The notes below the pieces were generated by a model that saw nothing but the letters and a program-made list of their open reading frames with translations, was not told the origin of the DNA and made no database searches. A stretch of DNA of 64,000 nucleotides from Belnapia mucosa (GTDB lineage Bacteria; Pseudomonadota; Alphaproteobacteria; Acetobacterales; Acetobacteraceae): assembly GCF_016775475.1 (NCBI RefSeq), contig NZ_JAEUXJ010000005.1:186001-250000 (forward strand), read 5' to 3'. Position numbers and translations under genes: made by a program. Of this stretch, positions 42,040 through 51,171 are shown piece after piece (the first letter of the stretch is position 1; each line of letters starts with the position of its first letter).

Positions 42040-43863
42040 CTACTCGACAGTCACGCTCTTCGCCAGGTTGCGCGGCTGGTCCACATCGGTGCCCTTCAGC
42101 ACCGCGACATGATAGGCCAGCAGCTGCACCGGGATGGCGTAGAGGATCGGCGCGGCGAAGTCGCCCGCATGCGGCATCTCGATCACCCGCTCGGCGAAGC
42201 GGGAGAGCGGGCCGGCGCCTTCCGCATCGGTGAAGGCCATGATGCGGCCGCCGCGCGCCGCCGCCTCCTGCAGGTTGCTCGCCGTCTTTTCGAAGAGCGG
42301 CCCGCTGGGGCAGAGGGCGATGACCGGCACCTCGCGGTCGATCAGCGCGATCGGCCCATGCTTCATCTCGCCGGCGGCATAGCCCTCGGCATGGATGTAG
42401 CTGATCTCCTTCAGCTTCAGCGCGCCTTCGAGGGCGATGGGGTAGAGGCTGCCGCGGCCGAGGAAGAGCACGTCGCGCGCCTTCGCCACCTCGGCGGCGA
42501 GGGTCTTGATCTGCTCGTCCCGCTCCAGGATGGCGGCGGCATGGCCGGGCACTTCCAGCAGCGCCTGGGTCAGCCGCCCCTCATCGAGCGTCGAGAGCTC
42601 CCGCCGCGCCCGGCCGAAGCCGATGGCGAGGCAGGCGAGCACTGCGAGCTGGGCGGTGAAGGCCTTGGTTGAGGCGACGCCGATCTCCGGCCCCGCCACG
42701 GTCAGCAGCGCCCCGTCGCTCTCCCGCGCCATGGAGCTTTCGGGCACGTTCACCACCGAGAGCACCTTCTGCCCCGCCTCCCGCAGCAGGCGCAGCGCGG
42801 CCATGTTGTCCGCCGTCTCGCCCGACTGGCTGACCAGGATGGCAGCGCCGCCTTCCGGCAGCGGCGGATCGCGGTAGCGGAACTCGCTGGCGACATCGGC
42901 ATCCACCGGCAGCCGCGCCAGCTGCTCGATCCAGTAGCGGCCGACCATGCCGGCGAGGAAGGCGCTGCCGCAGGCGGAGATGGTCAGGCGCGGCACGCGG
43001 ACCGGGTCGAAGGGCAGGCGCGGCAGCCGCACCTCCAGCGTCTTCGGATCGAGGTATTGGCGCAGCGTGTCGCCGAGCACCGCCGGATGCTCGTGCAGCT
43101 CCTTCTCCATGAAGTGGCGGTAATTGCCCTTGCCGACCACGGCGCCGGAGACGGCGGTCTGCACGATGGCGCGCTCCACCGGCTGGTGGCGGGCATCGAA
43201 GAAGCGGGCACCCTCGCCATCCACCACCGCCCAGTCGCCTTCCTCGAGATAGGCGATGCGGCGGGTCAGCGGCGCGAGGGCCAGCGCGTCGGAGCCGACG
43301 AACATCTCGCCCTCGCCGAAGCCGATGGCCAGCGGCGCGCCCTGCCGGGCGCAGAGCAGCAGCCGCGGATGGCCGGCGAAGATGGCGGCGAGCGCGAAGG
43401 CGCCATGGACGCGCTTCAAGGCCGCGGCGAAGGCGGCCTCGGGCGCGCGGCCCTGATGCAGGAAGTCGTCCACCAGGCGGACGAAGGTCTCGGTATCCGT
43501 CTCGGTCTCGAAGACGGCGCCCTTGGCCTCCAGCTCGGCGCGCAGCTCGGCATGGTTCTCGATGATGCCGTTATGGACGACGCTGACGCGGGCGGTGCTG
43601 TGCGGATGGGCATTGCGCTCGGTCGGCGCGCCATGCGTCGCCCAGCGGGTATGGCCGATGCCGGTGGTGCCGGGCAGCGGGTCGCGCTCCAGCACGCCGG
43701 CGAGATTGCCGAGCTTCCCCTCGGCGCGGCGGCGCTCGATATGGCCATTCACCAGCGTGGCGATGCCGGCGCTGTCATAGCCGCGATATTCGAGGCGGCG
43801 CAGGGCTTCCAGCAACAGCGGTGCCGCAGAGGCCTTGCCGATGACGCCGACGATTCCGCACAT
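42040..43863 (-). CDS. glmS: Glutamine-fructose-6-phosphate aminotransferase
   Basis: A 607-residue isomerising transaminase that makes glucosamine-6-phosphate from fructose-6-phosphate and glutamine, the first step to UDP-GlcNAc. The N-terminal glutaminase domain begins MCGIVGVIG with C2 as nucleophile, and two SIS domains follow (SQSGETADNMAALR, FLGRGSLYPIALEGALKLKE). The chain ends LAKSVTVE as usual. It starts 2 bases after the glmU stop, so glmU-glmS are an operon. No glmS ribozyme is present upstream. Confidence 0.98.
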   Translation of the reverse strand: MCGIVGVIGKASAAPLLLEALRRLEYRGYDSAGIATLVNGHIERRRAEGKLGNLAGVLERDPLPGTTGIGHTRWATHGAPTERNAHPHSTARVSVVHNGIIENHAELRAELEAKGAVFETETDTETFVRLVDDFLHQGRAPEAAFAAALKRVHGAFALAAIFAGHPRLLLCARQGAPLAIGFGEGEMFVGSDALALAPLTRRIAYLEEGDWAVVDGEGARFFDARHQPVERAIVQTAVSGAVVGKGNYRHFMEKELHEHPAVLGDTLRQYLDPKTLEVRLPRLPFDPVRVPRLTISACGSAFLAGMVGRYWIEQLARLPVDADVASEFRYRDPPLPEGGAAILVSQSGETADNMAALRLLREAGQKVLSVVNVPESSMARESDGALLTVAGPEIGVASTKAFTAQLAVLACLAIGFGRARRELSTLDEGRLTQALLEVPGHAAAILERDEQIKTLAAEVAKARDVLFLGRGSLYPIALEGALKLKEISYIHAEGYAAGEMKHGPIALIDREVPVIALCPSGPLFEKTASNLQEAAARGGRIMAFTDAEGAGPLSRFAERVIEMPHAGDFAAPILYAIPVQLLAYHVAVLKGTDVDQPRNLAKSVTVE

Positions 43864-43865
43864 GG

Positions 43866-45170
43866 CTAGCGCCCCTTCTTGCCTTTGAACCCACGCCCCG
43901 GCTTCACCGCCTGCCGGCCGCGGGCGATGCCCATGGCGTCGTCCGGCACGTCCTCGGTGATGACGCTGCCGGCGGCGACCAGCGCACGGTCGCCGATGCG
44001 GACGGGCGCGACGAGCGCGGTGTCGCTGCCGATGAAAGCGCCGGCACCGATCTCGGTGCGGTGCTTGTTCACGCCATCATAATTGCAGGTGATGGTACCG
44101 GCACCGATATTGCTGCCGGAGCCTACCGTCACATCGCCGAGATAGCTGAGATGGTTCGCCTTGGCGCCCGGGCCAAGCAGCGCCGCCTTCAGCTCGACGA
44201 AATTGCCGACATGCGCGCCCTCCCCTACCTCGGTCCCCGGCCGCAGGCGCGCATAGGGGCCGATGATCGCGCCGCGCCGCACATGGCAGGATTCGAGGTG
44301 GCTGAAGGCGCGGATCTCGACGCCATCCTCGACCGCGACGCCGGGACCGAAGACGACCTGCGGCCCGACCGTCACGTCCTGGCCCAGCCGCGTATCCCAG
44401 GAGAAGAAAACCGTCTCCGGCGCCACCAGCGTCGCCCCGCCCTCCATGGCGGCGGCGCGGAGGCGGGATTGCATCTGCGCTTCCAGCCCCGCCAGCTCGG
44501 CGCGGCTATTGGCACCGGCGAGGTCGGCCTCGGCGGCTTCCTCTGCGACCACGCGCCGCCCCTCGGCGACGGCCAGGCCGACCACGTCGGGAAGGTAGTA
44601 TTCCCCCTTGGCATTCTCGGCCCGCACCGCCGCCAGCCAGCGGAACAGCTCGGCGGCGGGCGCGCAAACGACGCCGGCATTGCAGAGCGGGATGGCCCGT
44701 TCCGCCGCATCCGCATCGGCCCATTCGACCACGCGCAGCACATCGCCCGCGGCATCGGTCACGACGCGGCCATAGCGGGCCGGGTCGGCGGGCCGCATGG
44801 CGAGCAGCGCCAGCCCCGCCTCCCCCCGCCGGGCCAGCAGACGGGCAAGGGTCGCGGTCGGGATCAGCGGGTTGTCGGCATAGAGCACGGCGACATCGCC
44901 GGGATAGTCGGCCAGCAGCGGCGCGGCCTGGGCGGCGGCATGGCCGGTGCCGAGGCGTTCGGCCTGCACCACGGTCGCATGCGGCCGGGCGGCCGCTTCC
45001 AGCGCCGGCATGTCGGGCCCCACCACCACCACGATGCGGTCGAAGACCGGCTCGCAGGCGGCGATCAGGTGGTTGAGCATCGGCCGGCCGGCGATGGGGT
45101 GCAGCGCCTTGGGCAGCGCGCTCCGCATGCGGGTGCCGAGGCCGGCGGCGAGGATGATGGCAGCGGGCAT
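43866..45170 (-). CDS. glmU: Bifunctional GlcN-1-P acetyltransferase / GlcNAc-1-P uridylyltransferase
   Basis: A 434-residue two-domain enzyme making UDP-GlcNAc for peptidoglycan and LPS. The N-terminal uridylyltransferase has LAAGLGTRMRSALPKALHPIAGRPM and YADNPLIP. The C-terminal left-handed beta-helix acetyltransferase has GAIIGPYARLRPGTEVGEG, VELKAALLGPGAKANHLSYLGD and GAGTITCNYDGVNKH. Slightly short compared with ~455 in E. coli. The start at 45170 gives the canonical N terminus. Divergent from gph over 91 bases. Confidence 0.97.
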   Translation of the reverse strand: MPAAIILAAGLGTRMRSALPKALHPIAGRPMLNHLIAACEPVFDRIVVVVGPDMPALEAAARPHATVVQAERLGTGHAAAQAAPLLADYPGDVAVLYADNPLIPTATLARLLARRGEAGLALLAMRPADPARYGRVVTDAAGDVLRVVEWADADAAERAIPLCNAGVVCAPAAELFRWLAAVRAENAKGEYYLPDVVGLAVAEGRRVVAEEAAEADLAGANSRAELAGLEAQMQSRLRAAAMEGGATLVAPETVFFSWDTRLGQDVTVGPQVVFGPGVAVEDGVEIRAFSHLESCHVRRGAIIGPYARLRPGTEVGEGAHVGNFVELKAALLGPGAKANHLSYLGDVTVGSGSNIGAGTITCNYDGVNKHRTEIGAGAFIGSDTALVAPVRIGDRALVAAGSVITEDVPDDAMGIARGRQAVKPGRGFKGKKGR

Positions 45171-45261
45171 GTCTCGGGGTAGTCCGGGCCGGGGGCCGCC
45201 GGCAAGCCCCGCGATGTCAAGATGGATTGCCGGATATGACCGGGCGGGCGAGGGTGGCGGC

Positions 45262-45930
45262 ATGACCGAACCCGTTGCCCTCTTCGACCTCGATGGCACC
45301 CTGGTGGACAGCGCGCCCGATATCCATGCCGCGCTGGACCGGCTGATGGCCCGGCTCGGCCGGCCCGGCTTCGCCCGGGCGGAGGTGATCGGGATGATCG
45401 GCGACGGCGTCCGGGTGCTGGTGGAACGCGCCCTGGCGGCCCGCGGCCTCCCCTTCGACCCGGCGGCGCTGGAGAGCTTCAGCGCCGACTACACCGTCCG
45501 GGCGGCGGAGGCGACCGCCCTCTTCCCCGGCATCGCCGAGACGCTGGCGGGGCTGGAGGCAGCGGGCTGGCGGCTGGCGGTCTGCACCAACAAGCCGGCG
45601 GCGGCGACGGCGGCGCTGCTCGGCGCGCTGGGCCTCTCGGGGCGCTTCGCGGCGGTGGGCGGGGGCGACAGCTTCCCTGTCCGCAAGCCCGATCCCGGCC
45701 ATCTCCTCGGCACGCTGGCGGCGGCGGGGGGCGGGACGGACCGGGCGGTGATGATCGGCGACCACCGCAACGACATCCTGGCCGCGCGCGGCGCCGGGGT
45801 GCCCTCCCTCTTCGCCGGCTGGGGCTATGGGCGGCCGGAGATGGCCGAGGGGGCGGCGGCGGTGATCGACAGCCCGGCGGCGCTGCTGCCGGCGCTGCTA
45901 GCGCTGCCCCTGGGCCATGGCCCGGGCTGA
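45262..45930 (+). CDS. gph: Phosphoglycolate phosphatase-like HAD hydrolase
   Basis: A 222-residue HAD phosphatase. Motif I FDLDGTLVDSAPDI at residues 8-21, motif II CTNKP near 111, and motifs III/IV in RKPDPGHLL and VMIGDHRNDILAARGAG. Best fit is Gph, which dephosphorylates 2-phosphoglycolate formed during DNA repair; related HAD enzymes with other substrates cannot be excluded. It is divergent from glmU. Its last 33 bases overlap the convergent DUF3108 gene. Confidence 0.8.
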   Translation: MTEPVALFDLDGTLVDSAPDIHAALDRLMARLGRPGFARAEVIGMIGDGVRVLVERALAARGLPFDPAALESFSADYTVRAAEATALFPGIAETLAGLEAAGWRLAVCTNKPAAATAALLGALGLSGRFAAVGGGDSFPVRKPDPGHLLGTLAAAGGGTDRAVMIGDHRNDILAARGAGVPSLFAGWGYGRPEMAEGAAAVIDSPAALLPALLALPLGHGPG

Positions 45931-46698
45931 AGCGGCCGGCTCGACGGAGACCAGCACGGCGCGGACGGTGCCGAACCAGCGGGTCGGCAGCTCGATGCGG
46001 ACCGGGAGGGGGCCACGGCCCGGCAGGGGCTGGCCGAGCCAAATATCGGCGGTCTGCGGGCGACGAGCCTCCTCGGGATCCTGGTCGTCGAGGCGGCCGG
46101 CCAGCAGGCGGCCCTCGAAGACGCATTTGAGGGCGGGGCCGCCGAAGCCGCCCTCGGCCGGCAGCACGCCCTGGCCGGCGGTCTGGACGGTGTAGTCGGC
46201 GCGGCGGCGGCCGTCATAGACCCGCGCCCCGGTATCGCAGCGTCCGGTCCGGGCCACGGTGCGGGTCAGCTTGGCCAGGGCCGAGAGCGCGTCAATGGTG
46301 CCTGCCTGGAGGGCGGCGGGGACGGGCTCCCGCTCGCTGTTCGAGGGCTCGATGGCGCGGAGGACGGGCATGCCGGCAGGGGTGTAGTCCATCACCACCA
46401 CGCGCTGGTCGCCGCGCCAGGTGCCGTTGACGCGGTAGCGGGCAGGCACCGGCTCCGTGCCGCGCCAGGCGCCCTCGGCGGAGGTTACCTGGTCGCCGCG
46501 GGCGAAGAAGCCGACCATGCCGTTCATCTGGGTGCGGGTGCGGACCAGGTAGTTCGGGCCGTCGATGTCGAGCAGGGCCTCGACCTTCATCACGGTGAGG
46601 CCGGCGGCATGGACCTCGTAGCGGGCGACGAGCGGCTCGGCCCGCGCGGCGGCGGGGAGCAGGGCGAGGCAGGCCGCGGCGGCGAGGCGATGTCCCAT
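45898..46698 (-). CDS. DUF3108 exported protein
   Basis: A 266-residue protein with a signal peptide (MGHRLAAAACLALLPAAARA) and a DUF3108 body: YEVHAAGLTVMKVEALLDI near the N terminus, TRTQMNGMVGFF, and CDTGARVYDGRRRADYTV in the middle. Two Cys (in GRCDTG and ALKCVFEG) may form a disulfide. The family is periplasmic and of unknown function, and resembles in outline the EipB-type beta-spiral proteins. The ATG at 46698 is the natural start. The 3' end overlaps gph by 33 bases. Confidence 0.75.
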   Translation of the reverse strand: MGHRLAAAACLALLPAAARAEPLVARYEVHAAGLTVMKVEALLDIDGPNYLVRTRTQMNGMVGFFARGDQVTSAEGAWRGTEPVPARYRVNGTWRGDQRVVVMDYTPAGMPVLRAIEPSNSEREPVPAALQAGTIDALSALAKLTRTVARTGRCDTGARVYDGRRRADYTVQTAGQGVLPAEGGFGGPALKCVFEGRLLAGRLDDQDPEEARRPQTADIWLGQPLPGRGPLPVRIELPTRWFGTVRAVLVSVEPAASARAMAQGQR

Positions 46699-46744
46699 AG
46701 GGCAGCATATGGGCCGCCGCCGCTCTGCCACAACACGGCGCGGC

Positions 46745-48073
46745 TCAACCCTCCGGGAAGACCCGGTTACGCGGCCGCGGCAGGCCGAGATGGTCGCGCA
46801 GCGTCGTGCCCTCATACTCCCGGCGGAACAGGCCGCGGCGCTGCAGCTCCGGCACCACCCGGTCCACGAATTCGTCGAGGCCGCCGGGCAGCCAGGGAAA
46901 CATCACGTTGAACCCGTCCGCGCCGCACCCCTCCAGCCAGGCTTCCATCTCATCGGCGATGGTCTGGGGCGTGCCGACCATGGCGAGGCCGGCATAGCCG
47001 CCGAGGCGCTGGGCGAGCTGGCGGACGGTGAGGCCCTCGCGCTCGGCGAGCGCGATGGCGCGTTCGCGGCCGCTCTTGCTGGCATTGGTGTCGGGGATGG
47101 GCGGCAGCGGGCCGTCCGGATCGAATTGCGAGGCATCGGTGCCGAGGGCGATGGAGAGGGAGGCGATGGCGCTGTCGTAATGCACCAGGCTGTCGAGATG
47201 GGCGCGCTTGGCCCGCGCCTCCGCCACCGTCTCGCCCACCACGACGAAGCAGCCGGGGAGGATCTTCAGATGGTCCGGGTCGCGGCCGAGGGCGGGCATC
47301 CGCCCCTTGATATCGGCATAGAGGCGCTGGCCATCGGCGAGGGTCCCGGCGCCGGCGAAGACCGCCTCGGCCGTCTCGGCGGCGATCTGCTTCCCTGCCT
47401 CCGAGGCGCCGGCCTGGACGATGACCGGCCAGCCCTGCACCGGACGCGCCACGTTGAGCGGGCCGCGGACCTTGAACTCGGGGCCGACATGGTCGAGCGG
47501 CTTCACCCGGTCGGGGTCGAAGAAGATGCCGCTCTCGACGTCGCGGATCAGCGCATCGTCGGCCCAGCCATCCCAGAGGCCGGTCACGACCTCGAAGAAC
47601 TCGCGCGCCCGCTGGTAGCGCTCGCCATGGGCCATATGCTCGTCCTGGCCGAAATTCAGCGCCGCATCGGGGTTGGAGGTGGTGACGAGGTTCCAGCCCG
47701 CCCGGCCGCCGCTGATATGGTCGAGCGAGGCGAATTTGCGGGCGATGTGATAGGGCTCGTTATAGGTCGTCGAGGCGGTGGCGATGAGGCCGATGCGCTC
47801 CGTCACCGCGGCGAGCGCGGGCAGCAGGGTCAGCGGGTCGAAGCTGCTGACGGTATGGCTGCGCTTCAGCGCCTCGATCGGCATGTTCAGCAGCGCCAGG
47901 TGGTCGGCCATGAAGAAGGCGTCGAACCTGCCGCGCTCCAGCGTCTGGATGAAGCGCTTGTAGTGGGCGAAGTTGAAGTTGGCGTCGGGGAAGGCGCCGG
48001 GATAGCGCCAGGCGCCGGTATGGATGCTGACCGGGCGCATGAAGGCGCCGAGCTTCAACTGCCGCTGGCTCAT
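46745..48073 (-). CDS. LLM-class FMN-dependent monooxygenase, DmoA/NtaA/SnaA family
   Basis: A 442-residue flavin monooxygenase of the group that includes nitrilotriacetate monooxygenase NtaA, dimethylsulfide monooxygenase DmoA and DszA. Characteristic parts are LKLGAFMRPVSIHTGAWRYP at the start, ATASTTYNEPYHIARKFASL, GRAGWNLVTTSNP, and WPVIVQAGASEAGKQIAAE. These enzymes take reduced FMN from a separate flavin reductase, and no reductase gene lies nearby. The substrate is open: sulfur compounds, amino-polycarboxylates and alkyl chains are known within the family. A GST gene is divergent, 78 bases away. Confidence 0.88.
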   Translation of the reverse strand: MSQRQLKLGAFMRPVSIHTGAWRYPGAFPDANFNFAHYKRFIQTLERGRFDAFFMADHLALLNMPIEALKRSHTVSSFDPLTLLPALAAVTERIGLIATASTTYNEPYHIARKFASLDHISGGRAGWNLVTTSNPDAALNFGQDEHMAHGERYQRAREFFEVVTGLWDGWADDALIRDVESGIFFDPDRVKPLDHVGPEFKVRGPLNVARPVQGWPVIVQAGASEAGKQIAAETAEAVFAGAGTLADGQRLYADIKGRMPALGRDPDHLKILPGCFVVVGETVAEARAKRAHLDSLVHYDSAIASLSIALGTDASQFDPDGPLPPIPDTNASKSGRERAIALAEREGLTVRQLAQRLGGYAGLAMVGTPQTIADEMEAWLEGCGADGFNVMFPWLPGGLDEFVDRVVPELQRRGLFRREYEGTTLRDHLGLPRPRNRVFPEG

Positions 48074-48150
48074 CGCGGGGGCCTTTCGCTGTTGCGGATC
48101 AGGTGCGAATGGCCAAGCCTGGGCGCAAGGCCGGAGGGGAGCGCAGCGCC

Positions 48151-48777
48151 ATGCTGAAACTGCTGGGCAGATCCAATGCCTATAACGTGCGGAAGGTGCT
48201 CTGGCTTCTGGCCGAGCTCGACCTGCCCTTCGCGCAGGAGGATTGGGGCCGTGGCCATCGCCCGACCGCAGACTCGGCGTTCCTGGCGCTGAATCCGCTC
48301 GGCACCGTGCCGGTGCTGGTCGATGGGGAGGTGGTGCTGCGGGAATCGCATGTGATCCTCCGCTACCTCGCGGCGCGGGAAGGCGCCGTGCATCTGCTGC
48401 CCGAAGCGCCTGCCGCCCGCGCCCGGGTCGAGCAGTGGATGGACTGGGTGGCCTATGACATGACCCTGCCGATGAAGGGCGCCTATCTCGGCGGGGAGCT
48501 GGACCTGGCGCCCTGGAACAACTCCTGGTTCGTGGCGCAGGGCCGCGCCGAATATGCGATGCGCATGGGCCAGATCGACGCGGCGCTCGCCGATGGCGGC
48601 CCCTTCCTGGCGGGCGAGGATTTCACCCTGGCCGACATTCCGGCGGGCTTCGTCGTGCATCGCTGGTTCTCGATGCGCGGCGTCGAACGGCCGGCGATGC
48701 CGGCGCTGGCAGGGTATTACGAGCGGCTCTCGCTGCGCCCCGCCTTCCTCCGGCATGTCAGGAACGGCCTGCCGTAG
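48151..48777 (+). CDS. Glutathione S-transferase family protein
   Basis: A 208-residue GST: thioredoxin-fold N-terminal domain with LLGRSNAYNVRKVLWLLAEL and the cis-Pro/glutathione segment LNPLGTVPVLVDGEVVLRESHVILRYL, then an all-helical domain with AGEDFTLADIPAGFVVHRWF. The residue that activates glutathione is probably in GRSNAYN. The start at 48151 (MLKLLGRSN) is preceded by GGAGGGGAG; an in-frame ATG at 48103 adds a non-family extension. The substrate is unknown. Confidence 0.88.
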   Translation: MLKLLGRSNAYNVRKVLWLLAELDLPFAQEDWGRGHRPTADSAFLALNPLGTVPVLVDGEVVLRESHVILRYLAAREGAVHLLPEAPAARARVEQWMDWVAYDMTLPMKGAYLGGELDLAPWNNSWFVAQGRAEYAMRMGQIDAALADGGPFLAGEDFTLADIPAGFVVHRWFSMRGVERPAMPALAGYYERLSLRPAFLRHVRNGLP

Positions 48778-48816
48778 CAGCCTGCCGGAGCTTGCCGCAC
48801 GGCACCCGGTCTGGGC

Positions 48817-49944
48817 CTACTCCGCCTCGCGGTGCAGGTCGTGGGTGACGATGCCGGTCTCCTCCGGCGGCAGTTCCAGCCAATCCCGCCGTGCCAGGGT
48901 TCGCACCGTATCCTCATGCCCGCTGGCCCAGTGCTCGCGCATGGTCTCGGGGCCGAATTCGTAGTCCTTGGCCTGCCCCTCATAGGCCCGCGCCTGATAG
49001 ACCATCTGCAGGATCGCCAGCCGCGGCAGGCGCGCGAGGCTGTCGCGCAGCGCCCGCTCCTCCTCGGTCAGTGCCGCTTCCGGCACCTTGGCCAGCGCCG
49101 CCCGCAGGCGAAGCTGCCAGCGCCGGTGCCGCGTATAGGCATCCGTGTTCATCCGGGTGCGGGAGGAGTAGCGGATGTCCTTCTCGCGCCCGAGCACCTC
49201 CTCCATGTCGCGCGGCAGGGCGCCGCGGGCGGGGAAGAGATCGACCTGGAAGACCAGCGCGTCGCGCCCATCCGTCTCGTCCTCCAGCAGGTATTGCAGC
49301 GGGGTGTTGGAGACGAGGCCTCCATCCCAGTACCAGGCGCCGTCCACCTTCACCATCGGCAGGCCTGGCGGCAGCGCGCCCGAGGCCATGACATGCTCCG
49401 GCACCAGATGCTGCTGGGCGCTGTCGAAATAGCGGAAATTGCCGGTCATCACATTCACCGCCCCGACCGCCAGGCGCGGATGCCCGCCCGCCTTCGCCAG
49501 CAGCGACCAGTCGACCAGCTCCTCCAGCGTCCGCCGCAGCGGCGCGGTGTCGTAGAAGGCGGTGGCGCCGGCGGCGCCGCGCGGGGCGAGCCAGGGATTG
49601 AGCCGGTTCGGCGTGAAGAAGCCGGGCGTGCCGAAGGCCAGCGTCCCCAGCGCGCTGGTGCCGTTGCGCAAGCGCCGCAGGTCGTCGCCCTCCGGCGCGA
49701 AGGGCCAGACCGCGCGCTCCGTCACCCTCTCCCAGAAGGCCCGCAGCCGGGGCACCCGGTCCTCGCGCCGGTTGCCGGCGATGATCGCCGCATTGATCGC
49801 GCCGATCGAGACGCCGGCCAGCCAATCGGGCTCCAGCCCCGCCTCGTGCAGCGCCTGATAGACGCCGGCCTGATAGGCACCGAGCGCGCCACCGCCTTGC
49901 AGGACGAGGGCAATGCGGCCGAAGGGGCAGGGGATGGGGGTCAT
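48817..49944 (-). CDS. Patatin-like phospholipase with DUF3734 tail
   Basis: A 375-residue patatin-family lipase. The oxyanion loop LQGGGALGAYQAGVY is at residues 15-29, the nucleophile is S46 in GVSIGA, and the catalytic Asp lies in WYWDGGLVSNTP. The C-terminal third (SRTRMNTDAYTRHRRWQLRL onward) matches DUF3734, often fused to bacterial patatins. It likely hydrolyses acyl lipids; no signal peptide is visible. The ATG at 49944 has GGAGTGAG upstream. It is divergent from the gentisate dioxygenase gene. Confidence 0.88.
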   Translation of the reverse strand: MTPIPCPFGRIALVLQGGGALGAYQAGVYQALHEAGLEPDWLAGVSIGAINAAIIAGNRREDRVPRLRAFWERVTERAVWPFAPEGDDLRRLRNGTSALGTLAFGTPGFFTPNRLNPWLAPRGAAGATAFYDTAPLRRTLEELVDWSLLAKAGGHPRLAVGAVNVMTGNFRYFDSAQQHLVPEHVMASGALPPGLPMVKVDGAWYWDGGLVSNTPLQYLLEDETDGRDALVFQVDLFPARGALPRDMEEVLGREKDIRYSSRTRMNTDAYTRHRRWQLRLRAALAKVPEAALTEEERALRDSLARLPRLAILQMVYQARAYEGQAKDYEFGPETMREHWASGHEDTVRTLARRDWLELPPEETGIVTHDLHREAE

Positions 49945-50057
49945 GGGCTCACTCCGCAGGCGCGCGCCGTAGCTGCACCGAAGCGTGCTGCACTGCAACC
50001 ATCCTCGCCCCCGCCCGGGCATGCGCCTATCCTCGGCCGCAGCGGAGGAAGCCCGGA

Positions 50058-51119
50058 ATGGACGGCAGCAGGACCCTGGCCCATGACCAGCAGGCGCAGC
50101 TCCAGGCGCTCTATGCCGAGATGCGGCCGCACAGCCTCTATCCGCTCTGGGAGGTGCTCTCGGCGCTGGTGACGCCGACGCCGCGCTCGGCGGCACGCCC
50201 GCATCGCTGGGCCTATGCCCCGGCGCGCGATTACCTGATGCGCGCCGGCGACCTGATCAGCGCCGAGCAGGCCGAGCGGCGGGTGCTGATCCTGGAAAAC
50301 CCCGGCCTCGCCGGCAGCTCCGCCATCGTGCCGAGCCTCTATGCCGGCCTCCAACTCATCCTCCCCGGCGAGGTGGCGCCCTGCCATCGCCACGCGCAAT
50401 GCGCGCTGCGCTTCGTGATGGAGGGCGACGGCGCCTTCACCGCGGTCGATGGCGAACGCGCGGTGATGCGGCCCTTCGACCTGGTGCTCACGCCGAATTG
50501 GCAATGGCACGACCATGGCAATGAGGGCGACCGGCCGATGATCTGGCTCGACGGGCTCGATATCCCGACCGTCCGCTTCTACGAGGCGAGCTTCGCCGAG
50601 CGCCTGCCGAGCGCCGCCCATCCGGAGACGGTGCCGCCCGGCGACAGCCTCCGCCGCTATGGCCGCAACCTGCGCCCGCTGCGCGGCACCGGGGCCGACC
50701 GCCGGCCGGCCCGCCAGCCGCTCTTCCACTACCCCTACACGGAGTGGCGCGAGAGCCTGCTCGCGCTGGCCGCGGCCGAGGCGCCGGACCCGCATCTGGG
50801 CCATGCGCTGGAATTCGTGAACCCGGCCGATGGGGGCCCGGTGATGCCGACCATCGCCGCCCATGTCCGGCACCTGCCTTCGGGCTTCGAGACCCGGCCG
50901 CGCCGCAGCACCGACGGCACCGTCCTGGTCGTGGTCGAGGGCCACGGCACCGCCCGGATCGAGGGCGTGGAGCATCCGCTGGAGGAACGGGACCTGCTCG
51001 TCATCCCCTCCTGGCATGCGCTGGAGCTGCGGGCCGACCGGCCGCTCACGCTCTTCGCCTATTCCGACCGGGCGGCGCAGGAGAAGCTCGGCCTTTGGCG
51101 GGAGGAGAGGCTGGGCTGA
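50058..51119 (+). CDS. Gentisate 1,2-dioxygenase-family bicupin
   Basis: A 353-residue bicupin ring-cleavage dioxygenase. The N-terminal cupin carries the iron ligands H110 and H112 (CHRHAQCALRFVMEG) and H151/H153 (WQWHDHGNEG), as in gentisate 1,2-dioxygenase, which opens gentisate to maleylpyruvate. DLVLTPNWQWHDHGN and MIWLDGLDIP are family strands. No maleylpyruvate isomerase or fumarylpyruvate hydrolase gene is adjacent; the nearest GST (48151) is not obviously of that class. AGCGGAGGAAG precedes the ATG. Confidence 0.88.
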   Translation: MDGSRTLAHDQQAQLQALYAEMRPHSLYPLWEVLSALVTPTPRSAARPHRWAYAPARDYLMRAGDLISAEQAERRVLILENPGLAGSSAIVPSLYAGLQLILPGEVAPCHRHAQCALRFVMEGDGAFTAVDGERAVMRPFDLVLTPNWQWHDHGNEGDRPMIWLDGLDIPTVRFYEASFAERLPSAAHPETVPPGDSLRRYGRNLRPLRGTGADRRPARQPLFHYPYTEWRESLLALAAAEAPDPHLGHALEFVNPADGGPVMPTIAAHVRHLPSGFETRPRRSTDGTVLVVVEGHGTARIEGVEHPLEERDLLVIPSWHALELRADRPLTLFAYSDRAAQEKLGLWREERLG

Positions 51120-51171
51120 ACCGCCCCCCGCCCCGGGCGTTGCGGTTCCGACAGCAATACGGGGACAGAGA

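Noticed and set aside
42040..43863. A glmS ribozyme upstream of glmS
   Set aside because: glmS starts 2 bases after glmU in the same operon, leaving no room for a leader ribozyme.
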